Positions 1 to 5,014 of a DNA stretch of 7,956 nt are shown here, piece after piece. Source of the DNA: JAKORR01 sp964608495 (GTDB lineage: Bacteria > Armatimonadota > Zipacnadia > Zipacnadales > FEN-943); assembly GCA_964608495.1 (NCBI GenBank), contig CAZSOQ010000241.1:1-7956 (forward strand), given 5' to 3'. The position numbers were made by a program, and so were the translations under genes. Each line of letters starts with the position of its first letter. Positions within the stretch are counted from its first letter, which is position 1. A model generated the notes under the pieces. That model saw only the letters and a program-made list of their open reading frames with translations. It was not told the DNA's origin and did no database searches.

Positions 1-1341
1 CCCCGGCCCCAGACGGACGCGGCCCCGGCCGAGGCGCCGGAAGGCCCCGCCAGGACCCCGCGCTGGGCGCTGCCGGCCATCATCGGCGTCTACGTGGCGC
101 TGGGCGTGGGCCTGGCCTTCATGCAGCCGATGGACTTGGGGGACGGTGAGCGCGCGACCATGCGGCTGAGCCCGCCGGACGAGAGCGCGCACGTAGTCTA
201 CTTCGAGGAGCTGACCACCACCTGGCGGCTGCCTTTGTTCACCTCGGGCACGGGCAACTACGAGGCCCACCAGCCGCCGCTGTACTACCTGGCGCTGGCG
301 CCCCTGTACCTGGCGGCGGCGGGCGTGGGGAAGGCGGCTGCGGTGCTGGCCCTGCGGCTGGCGGGCGTGGCGCTGGGAGCGGTCTCCATCGTGCTGGTCT
401 GGCGTCTGGCGCTCCTGGCCTTCGCGGCGCAGCCCCTGCCGGCCGTCGTGGCGACGGCCATCGCGGCGCTGTGGCCTGCCAGGCTGCTGGCCTGCGCCTC
501 GGCGGGCAACGATCCGGCGGCCGAGCTCACCAGCCTCTTGGCCCTGCTGGCCCTGTGCCGGCTGACCCAGACGCGCGCGGCGCGCCGCGACGTCTTCGTG
601 GCCGGGCTACTGGTCGGCGTGGCGATGCTGGTGAAGTCCAGCGCCCTGCCGCTGGTCCTGGCGGGGCTGGCGGCCGTCTACCTGAGCGGGCGACGCGCCC
701 GGACGCCCGACCGCGAGCTGCTGCTGGCCTTCGCCGTCTTCCTGGCCGGCGTGGCGCTGCTCTTCGGGCCGTGGGGCGTGCGCAACACGGTCCTGTATGG
801 CGATCCGCTGGCCGCCGCCGCCTTCGAGCGCATCTTCAGCCAGGACCGGGCCACTCCGGCCTACTTCCTCCAGCGCGGCTTCAGCGGCCTGCAGTACTAC
901 GAGCTGGTCCTCTGGCAGACGGCTCTCTCCTTCTGGGGTGTGCCCGGACAGGCGAATCTGTGGCTGCCGGGCGGCTACTACCTCTTGGGCGGCGCGTGGT
1001 GGGCCATGGCCTTCGGGCTGGCGATGGCCAAGCTGCTGGCCAGGCCCGCGCCCCTTCGGCCCTGGCCTGGGGCCGCGTGGGCCGTCATCGCCCTGCACCT
1101 GGTGCTCCTGGCCGCCATGTTCCTGCGCTTCAACGCCGTCTTCTACCAGGCCCAGGCGCGCTACTTCATGCCCGCCACGGCCGCGATCGGCCTGCTCCTC
1201 GCCCGGCCGTGGACCTGGCCGCGTCGCGGGGAGCTCGTGGCCATCGGCGGTGGCCTCTTCTGCCTCCTCGCCGTCGCGGGGGTGCTGATGATCCTCGGTG
1301 GCCTGGCCACGCGGGCGGTGCCCTTCTTCAGCGGGCCGTAA
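1..1341 (+). CDS. Polytopic membrane protein, DUF2142 / GT39-GT83-like (5' partial)
   Basis: The reading frame is open from the first base and ends at TAA 1339-1341, giving 446 visible residues. A GTG at 94 lies inside the first membrane helix, so the real start is upstream of the window. The visible part begins with a Pro/Ala-rich, probably cytosolic stretch, then a hydrophobic helix at about residues 22-42. A periplasmic-type loop follows, with DESAH (residues 60-64) and NYEAHQPPLYY (86-96). An acidic DE..H motif plus a HQPP.YY motif is typical of DUF2142 and related PMT/ArnT-like lipid-linked sugar transferases, where the acidic pair is thought to be catalytic or metal binding. About ten more hydrophobic segments follow, alternating with Arg-rich loops. 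The likely role is glycosyl transfer from a polyprenyl-phosphate donor at the outer face of the inner membrane, or an uncharacterised DUF2142 function. The family class is fairly sure; the substrate is unknown. It converges on the FAH-family gene with only 19 bp between the stop codons. Confidence 0.75.
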   Translation, partial: PRPQTDAAPAEAPEGPARTPRWALPAIIGVYVALGVGLAFMQPMDLGDGERATMRLSPPDESAHVVYFEELTTTWRLPLFTSGTGNYEAHQPPLYYLALAPLYLAAAGVGKAAAVLALRLAGVALGAVSIVLVWRLALLAFAAQPLPAVVATAIAALWPARLLACASAGNDPAAELTSLLALLALCRLTQTRAARRDVFVAGLLVGVAMLVKSSALPLVLAGLAAVYLSGRRARTPDRELLLAFAVFLAGVALLFGPWGVRNTVLYGDPLAAAAFERIFSQDRATPAYFLQRGFSGLQYYELVLWQTALSFWGVPGQANLWLPGGYYLLGGAWWAMAFGLAMAKLLARPAPLRPWPGAAWAVIALHLVLLAAMFLRFNAVFYQAQARYFMPATAAIGLLLARPWTWPRRGELVAIGGGLFCLLAVAGVLMILGGLATRAVPFFSGP

Positions 1342-1360
1342 GGCCTTGGGGGGCCGGAGT

Positions 1361-2350
1361 CTAGAGCTGCTTCACCGGGTTCGTCAGGCGGCCCACGCCC
1401 TCGAGCTCGATGGCCACCACGTCGCCATCCTTGAGCCGGATGCCCTGCGCATGGCCGACCCCCGACGGCGTGCCCGTGGCGATGATGTCGCCGGGCTCGA
1501 GGGTGCAGATCTGCGAGATGTACGAGACGATCTTCCCCGCGCGGAAGATCATCTGGGCCGTGCTGGCATCCTGCTTCAGCTCCCCGTTGAGCCACAGGCG
1601 GATGCTCAGGTCGTGGATATCGCCCAGGTCCTCGACGGGCACCGCGCAGGGGCCCATAGGCGCCCCGTTGTCAAACCACTTGCCGTTGAGCCAGTCGAAG
1701 AACTTGTCCCACTCGCGCGTCTCCGGGCGCTCCCAGATCCTCAGCTCGCGCTCGGACACGTCGTTGAAGCACGTCACCGCGGCCACGTGCTTCTCGGCCT
1801 GATCGGGGTCCAGGAAGCGCCCCGCCCGCCCGATGATGAGCGCCATCTCGGCCTCGTAGTCGGGCGAGCGGCTGGAGGAGCCCAGCAGGATCGGGTCGCC
1901 GTCGCCGCACACCGTGACCGACGGCGGCTTCATGAACACGCGCGGTGTGGCTTGGTCGGCCGCCGAGACGGTGGACTGCAGGTTCTTCTGCGTGCTCTCC
2001 TGGATGTGCTCCATGTAGTTGCCCGCGAGGGCGAAGACCTTGTTCGGCCTGGGCACCGGGGCCAGAAGCTTGGCCTCGTCGCGCCCGAGAGAGACCTGCG
2101 CCAGGGCCGACTCGTCGGCCCCGGCGAGCCACTGCAGGGCCTCGCGAGCGGCGTCCAGGTAGGCGTGTGAAGACAGCGCCGCGACGACGGCCCGGACCGG
2201 CTCGTCCAGCCTGGGCCTGACGCCGGCCAGGCGGAAAAGGTCGTCGGGACGGACCAGGGCATCGCCGACCAGGAAGCCCATCACGGGCTCGGCCGCGGCA
2301 CTCCATCGGCCGAGCGGGACGTAGGTCACCAGGCGTGGAGTGGCATCCAT
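1361..2350 (-). CDS. Fumarylacetoacetate hydrolase (FAH) family protein
   Basis: This 329-residue protein is predicted to be a cytosolic Mg2+/Mn2+-dependent enzyme acting on 2-oxo or 1,3-dicarbonyl acids (hydrolysis, decarboxylation, hydration or isomerisation of FAA-like substrates). Residues 1-100 form the variable N-terminal domain. The FAH fold follows: NYMEHIQE at 111-118 (His115/Glu118, matching the lid His-x-x-Glu dyad of FAHD1-type enzymes), Lys141 in FMKPPS, and the metal ligands Glu166 and Glu168 in DYEAE and Asp197 in NDVSERE. Lys224 lies in GKWFD, and GTPSGVG is at 293-299 near the C-terminus. All expected active-site residues are present, so it is probably active. ATG 2350 is chosen because GGGAGGA sits 8 nt before it; the longer frame from ATG 2383 adds an Arg-rich, non-family segment. 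It is the last gene of the minus-strand trio, 58 nt after the M42 gene. Motifs alone do not separate acylpyruvase, oxaloacetate decarboxylase, 2-oxoheptenedioate isomerase and ureidoglycolate lyase members. Confidence 0.93.
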   Translation of the reverse strand: MDATPRLVTYVPLGRWSAAAEPVMGFLVGDALVRPDDLFRLAGVRPRLDEPVRAVVAALSSHAYLDAAREALQWLAGADESALAQVSLGRDEAKLLAPVPRPNKVFALAGNYMEHIQESTQKNLQSTVSAADQATPRVFMKPPSVTVCGDGDPILLGSSSRSPDYEAEMALIIGRAGRFLDPDQAEKHVAAVTCFNDVSERELRIWERPETREWDKFFDWLNGKWFDNGAPMGPCAVPVEDLGDIHDLSIRLWLNGELKQDASTAQMIFRAGKIVSYISQICTLEPGDIIATGTPSGVGHAQGIRLKDGDVVAIELEGVGRLTNPVKQL

Positions 2351-2358
2351 GGCTTCGG

Positions 2359-2365
2359 TCCTCCC
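2359..2365 (-). promoter_or_regulatory. Ribosome binding site of the FAH-family gene
   Basis: On the minus strand GGGAGGA ends 8 nt before ATG 2350. It decides the start against the in-frame upstream ATG at 2383, which has no such element and lies inside a possible hairpin (2380-2398). Confidence 0.8.
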
Positions 2366-2379
2366 TCTGAGCCGGCGGC

Positions 2380-2398
2380 GCACGGGCCCGCCCTGTGC
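2380..2398 (-). other. Imperfect hairpin between the M42 and FAH-family genes
   Basis: Arms GCACGGG (2380-2386) and CCCTGTGC (2391-2398) pair over seven bases with one bulged base and a four-base loop. No T-run follows on the minus strand, so it does not look like an intrinsic terminator. It could be a processing or stability element in the 58-nt intercistronic gap, or chance in GC-rich DNA. Confidence 0.3.
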
Positions 2399-2408
2399 AT
2401 GGGTCGGG

Positions 2409-3470
2409 CTAGACCGGCGTGAAGTCCATCTTGTCGTCTATCGCCACCACGGCGGCGGCCAGCAGACGCGCGGCGTTCTCCAGGTCGCTCAGCGAGACCA
2501 CCTCGACCGCCGAATGCATGTAGCGGTTGGGGATGCTGATGAGACCGGCGGCCACGCCGGCGCGCGTGACCTGGATGGCGTTGGCATCGGTGCCGGTGGC
2601 TCTGGGCGCGCCCGCGAGCTGGTAGGGCATCTTTGCCTTCTTGGCGGCGGAGACGAGCAGCTCGAAGACGATGGGGTTGATGTTGGCGCCGCGCTCGATC
2701 ACGGGGCCCTTCCCGAGGCGGATGTCGCCCTGCCGGTCCTTCGAGGAGCCGGGGTAGTCGCTCGCGTGAGTGACGTCCACGGCGATGCCGACGACGGGGT
2801 CAAGGCCGAAGGCGCTGGTCTGGGCTCCGCGCAGGCCGATCTCCTCCTGGACGGTGGACACGGCGTGGAGAGCGCAGCAAAGGGTCTTCTCGGCGGCCAG
2901 GCGCAGGGCCTCCATCACGACGAAGGCGCCCACCTTGTCGTCGAAGCCGGCCGCCGCCACCAGATCGCCCTGAAGCTCCAGCCAGCCGTCCTGCCAGGTG
3001 ATGGGGTCGCCGATGCGCACCAGCTTCTCGGCCGCCTTCTTGTCCTTGGCGCCGATGTCCACCCACAGGTCATGGATCTCGGCCGCCTTGCCCCGCTGCT
3101 CGGGGGGCAGGATGTGAACGGCGGCGCGGCCGATGACGCCCGGAATCGGGCCGGCCTCCGCGTGGACCAGCACCCGCGCCCCGATCAGGGTGGTCGTGTC
3201 TATGCCGCCGATGGTCTGCATGCGCAGATAGCCCTCGTCGGTGATGTGCACGACCATCGTCCCGATCTGGTCCACGTGCCCGGCCAGCATCACCCGGGGC
3301 GAGCCCGAGGGGTTCTTGCTCGCGATGAGGTTACCGTGCACGTCAACGCGGATCTCGTCCGCGAAGGGCGCCATTCGGGCCCGGATCACCCGCTGGGCTG
3401 GCTGCTCGTAGCCGGATGGCGATGGGGCCGCGATGATGTCTCGCAGGAACTGGACGGCTTCCTTGCGCAC
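2409..3470 (-). CDS. M42 family metallopeptidase (glutamyl aminopeptidase / FrvX-like)
   Basis: This 353-residue protein has the usual length for M42 di-metal aminopeptidases, which form large dodecameric cytosolic shells that trim peptides; some relatives were annotated as endoglucanases or deblocking aminopeptidases. The full set of family motifs is visible: AGHVDQIG (His65, Asp67; the usual Glu after Asp is Gln here), FDDKVG (bridging Asp at 177), VQEEIG (catalytic Glu209 and metal ligand Glu210), VDVTHASD (Asp232) and RYMHS (His319). Residues of about 75-160, between the first two motifs, would be the PDZ-like/beta-barrel dimerisation insert. The start is GTG 3470, with AGGAGGG 6 nt upstream; the in-frame ATG 3533 lies inside the hairpin array and would add about 21 unlikely residues. 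It lies between the homocitrate-synthase-like gene (97-nt gap) and the FAH-family gene (58-nt gap), probably in one transcript. Peptide specificity (acidic, hydrophobic or basic) cannot be read from the sequence. Confidence 0.94.
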   Translation of the reverse strand: MRKEAVQFLRDIIAAPSPSGYEQPAQRVIRARMAPFADEIRVDVHGNLIASKNPSGSPRVMLAGHVDQIGTMVVHITDEGYLRMQTIGGIDTTTLIGARVLVHAEAGPIPGVIGRAAVHILPPEQRGKAAEIHDLWVDIGAKDKKAAEKLVRIGDPITWQDGWLELQGDLVAAAGFDDKVGAFVVMEALRLAAEKTLCCALHAVSTVQEEIGLRGAQTSAFGLDPVVGIAVDVTHASDYPGSSKDRQGDIRLGKGPVIERGANINPIVFELLVSAAKKAKMPYQLAGAPRATGTDANAIQVTRAGVAAGLISIPNRYMHSAVEVVSLSDLENAARLLAAAVVAIDDKMDFTPV

Positions 3471-3476
3471 GATGAA

Positions 3477-3483
3477 CCCTCCT
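3477..3483 (-). promoter_or_regulatory. Ribosome binding site of the M42 gene
   Basis: AGGAGGG on the minus strand ends 6 nt before GTG 3470. It fixes a GTG start. It lies only 2 nt downstream (in transcript direction) of the 8-bp hairpin at 3486-3505, so folding there could affect ribosome access. Confidence 0.85.
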
Positions 3484-3485
3484 GC

Positions 3486-3505
3486 CCCGACGGAGAGCCG
3501 TCGGG
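3486..3505 (-). other. Perfect 8-bp hairpin next to the M42 ribosome binding site
   Basis: CCCGACGG (3486-3493) and CCGTCGGG (3498-3505) are perfect reverse complements with a 4-nt loop (AGAG on plus, CTCT on minus). It is the fourth hairpin of the intercistronic region but differs in sequence from the three tandem ones. No U-run follows, so rho-independent termination is not supported. It may act as a translational control, processing or stability element. Confidence 0.6.
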
Positions 3506-3516
3506 TGAAGATACCG

Positions 3517-3575
3517 CGCAACGCCGTTCTCACGGCGCAACGCCGTTCTCACGGCGCAACGCCGTTCTCACGGCG
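3517..3575. repeat. Three tandem 19-bp repeats, each a 6-bp tetraloop hairpin
   Basis: The unit CGCAACGCCGTTCTCACGG occurs at 3517-3535, 3536-3554 and 3555-3573 with no mismatch, followed by two bases of a fourth unit. Within each unit, plus the next bases, CGCCGT and ACGGCG pair around TCTC: hairpins at 3522-3537, 3541-3556 and 3560-3575, spaced by CAA. On the minus strand, the direction of transcription here, each loop reads GAGA, which fits the stable GNRA tetraloop class. The stop codon of the homocitrate-synthase-like gene (TGA 3570-3568) falls within the first transcribed hairpin, at the stem-loop junction. Exact identity points to recent amplification or strong constraint. Confidence 0.92.
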
Positions 3576-4812
3576 TCAGGGTGAGGATCTCACGGACCTG
3601 TTCGGGATAGTGGTAGATGAGCCAGAGCTCCTCCGCGGTGAGGGGCGCCTGGTTGATGAGATTGGCGCATTGCACAAGGTTGAGGGTCTCGCGGCTATGG
3701 TCGTCGTCGCGGAAGGCCAGGTCCATCTGGGCGTAGACGTACTCGAGGCCGGCCACGCCGCCGTGAGCACCGGTCAGGATCATCCGGCCGGTGTTGACCG
3801 TCTCCTGCTCCCCGCGGCCGAGGGTCTCGAGGTCATACAGCTCGTAGTTGTGCCGGTCCTTGAGGGCGCCGTCGGCGTGGATGCCGGACTCGTGGGCGAA
3901 AGCGTTGCCGCCGACGCCGGGCAGATTGAGGGGGATGGGGATCCCGAAGGCGTTGGCCACGTAGTTCCCCAGCCGCCAGGACCTGGCCAGGTCCAGGTCG
4001 GGGTCGAGCAGGCCGAGCTGGCCCCAGCGCGACGAGTAGCTCAGGGCGAGCAGACAGGAGAGCAGGTCGGCGTTGCCCGCCCGCTCGCCGATGCCGTTGA
4101 CCGTCGTGTTGATGTAGGCGTCCTGGCCCTGCTCGCACACGGCCACGGCCCCCGCGCAGGAGTTCGCCACGGCCAGGCCCAGGTCGTTATGGCAGTGCAT
4201 CTCGATGGGCATCTGCGTCTCGCGCGCCAGGATGCCCACGCGCTCGGCGATCGTCGTCGGGTCGTCGTGTCCGAGGGTGTCGCAGTAGCGGAAGCGCTCG
4301 GCCCCGGCTTCCCTGCCGGCCTGCGCGAACTCGACGAGGAAGTCCAGCTCCGTGCGCGAGGCGTCCTCGGCGTTCACGCCCACGGTCTGGGCGCCCCCCT
4401 CGGTCGCGGCCCGGGTCGCGTCCACGGCCATGTTGATGATGTCCTGGCGCGAGAACCTGCCCCTGAACTTCCACTGCAGCATCTGCTCCGAGGTGGAGAT
4501 GGAAAGGTTGAAGTGCTGCAGGTTCGTCCTCTCCAGCGCGATCGCCACGTCGGAGGCCAGCGCGCGAGACCAGCCGCTGAGCTGCAGACGCCTGATCAGG
4601 GCGCCGTTGTCGTTACAGTCAGTGGTCAGGGCGATGTTGGCGTTGATATACCTGCGCTCGTGGAGGCTCAGCGGGAAGCCCATCTCCGACTGGTAGACCC
4701 CCATCTGGTCGAGGAGCCAGTTCAGGACGGTCTTCTGTAGCTTGCTGAGCAGGATCCGCGCAGTCTGGTCGCCGTCACGATTCGTGACGTCTATTATCCG
4801 GATTACGGGCAC
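3568..4812 (-). CDS. Homocitrate synthase / 2-isopropylmalate synthase family enzyme (DRE-TIM metallolyase)
   Basis: This 414-residue TIM-barrel enzyme is expected to condense acetyl-CoA with a 2-oxo acid using a divalent metal. Visible motifs: IIDVTNRDGDQ near the start (Arg12, Asp13; usual form DTTLRDGEQ), SEMGFP (Glu43, the Glu of the DRE triad), MHCHND (metal ligands His206 and His208), NGIGERAGNA (239-248) and HESGIH (307-312). The last is typical of NifV/homocitrate-synthase-like proteins. The segment TGAHGG (347-352) stands where relatives usually have GKHSG. It lacks the roughly 120-residue LeuA regulatory domain, so leucine feedback through that domain is not expected. GTG 4812 is chosen for the AGGTGG 5 nt upstream and because the family begins just before the IID strand; a longer frame to 5226 runs through the promoters and the divergent gene. 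It is first in the minus-strand trio. Candidates are homocitrate, citramalate, isopropylmalate or (Re)-citrate synthase; from memory, the IIDVTNRDG start with SEMGFP recalls the clade with Re-citrate synthases, but this is uncertain. Confidence 0.9.
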   Translation of the reverse strand: MPVIRIIDVTNRDGDQTARILLSKLQKTVLNWLLDQMGVYQSEMGFPLSLHERRYINANIALTTDCNDNGALIRRLQLSGWSRALASDVAIALERTNLQHFNLSISTSEQMLQWKFRGRFSRQDIINMAVDATRAATEGGAQTVGVNAEDASRTELDFLVEFAQAGREAGAERFRYCDTLGHDDPTTIAERVGILARETQMPIEMHCHNDLGLAVANSCAGAVAVCEQGQDAYINTTVNGIGERAGNADLLSCLLALSYSSRWGQLGLLDPDLDLARSWRLGNYVANAFGIPIPLNLPGVGGNAFAHESGIHADGALKDRHNYELYDLETLGRGEQETVNTGRMILTGAHGGVAGLEYVYAQMDLAFRDDDHSRETLNLVQCANLINQAPLTAEELWLIYHYPEQVREILTLTP

Positions 4813-4817
4813 GTCCA

Positions 4818-4823
4818 CCACCT
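4818..4823 (-). promoter_or_regulatory. Ribosome binding site of the homocitrate-synthase-like gene
   Basis: AGGTGG on the minus strand lies 5 nt before GTG 4812; AGGTG matches the 3' part of the extended Shine-Dalgarno sequence. It supports GTG 4812 over GTG 4821 and GTG 4818, which overlap it. An ATG at 4828 is out of frame. Confidence 0.6.
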
Positions 4824-4851
4824 GCCATGGGGTGCTGGTAAAAGGTCCGCC

Positions 4852-4874
4852 CCGGCTGCGCCGGCCGCAACCGG
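4852..4874 (-). other. Leader hairpin in the 5' UTR of the homocitrate-synthase-like gene
   Basis: Arms CCGGCTGCG (4852-4860) and CGCAACCGG (4866-4874) form a 9-bp stem with a 5-nt loop; in the minus-strand RNA the one non-Watson-Crick position becomes a U-G pair. It lies between the predicted transcription start (about 4883) and the ribosome binding site. No leader peptide, T-box motif or U-run is evident, so its role is unknown and chance is possible. Confidence 0.35.
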
Positions 4875-4889
4875 AGGCGGCACTGATAG

Positions 4890-4918
4890 ATTCTACAGGA
4901 CGAGCGGGCCGGACGCAA
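4890..4918 (-). promoter_or_regulatory. Predicted sigma70-type promoter of the minus-strand trio
   Basis: On the minus strand TTGCGT (4918-4913) and TAGAAT (4895-4890) are separated by 17 bp. The predicted start of transcription is near 4883, giving a leader of about 70 nt before GTG 4812. Both hexamers stand out from GC-rich surroundings. Confidence 0.55.
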
Positions 4919-4951
4919 ATGCCCGCGGACCGTCGGCGTCGCCGGAGCGCG

Positions 4952-4981
4952 TTGTTGGGCCGTGTGGACGGGTGATATAAT
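4952..4981 (+). promoter_or_regulatory. Predicted sigma70-type promoter with perfect extended -10 for the deaminase operon
   Basis: TATAAT at 4976-4981 is preceded by TGA, giving the perfect extended -10 TGATATAAT. A weaker -35, TTGTTG (4952-4957), lies 18 bp upstream. The predicted start is near 4988, leaving a leader of about 27 nt before ATG 5015. A consensus -10 in DNA this GC-rich is unlikely by chance and suggests a strong housekeeping promoter. Confidence 0.75.
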
Positions 4982-5003
4982 CGCCCAGTTCCCCCTGGTT
5001 CCC

Positions 5004-5011
5004 GGGAGGTG
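5004..5011 (+). promoter_or_regulatory. Ribosome binding site of the deaminase gene
   Basis: GGGAGGTG ends 3 nt before ATG 5015, with the GGAGG core 5 nt from it. An in-frame GTG at 5009 overlaps this element, so the ATG two codons later is the better start. Confidence 0.85.
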
Positions 5012-5014
5012 ACT

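Noticed and set aside
1342..1360. Bidirectional terminator between the convergent genes
   Set aside because: Only a weak GGCC/GGCC pairing is visible in 19 bp and there is no T-run on either side.
471..1364. Second long plus-strand frame inside the membrane protein gene
   Set aside because: Arg/Ala/Gly-rich shadow frame; the frame ending at 1341 has clear hydrophobic helices and family motifs.
3517..3575. CRISPR array
   Set aside because: Units are 19 bp with only 3 nt between hairpins and no variable spacers; no cas gene is present.
3486..3575. Classical rho-independent terminator after the homocitrate-synthase-like gene
   Set aside because: The stems are GC-rich but no U-run follows any of them on the minus strand, and the next gene in the same direction starts only 97 nt later.
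2340..3584. Long plus-strand open frame (414 residues) opposite the M42 gene
   Set aside because: Antisense shadow of the M42 gene with low-complexity Gly/Asp/His/Arg composition and no recognisable domain.
3433..4740. Long plus-strand open frame (435 residues) opposite the homocitrate-synthase-like gene
   Set aside because: It is antisense to a gene with complete catalytic motifs, has no family motifs, runs through the tandem repeat, and is explained by scarce stop codons in GC-rich DNA.
4775..4828. A 17-codon out-of-frame ATG reading frame overlapping the start of the homocitrate-synthase-like gene
   Set aside because: It has no ribosome binding site, encodes a Gly/Arg-rich peptide with no attenuation logic, and overlaps the true start only by chance of frame.
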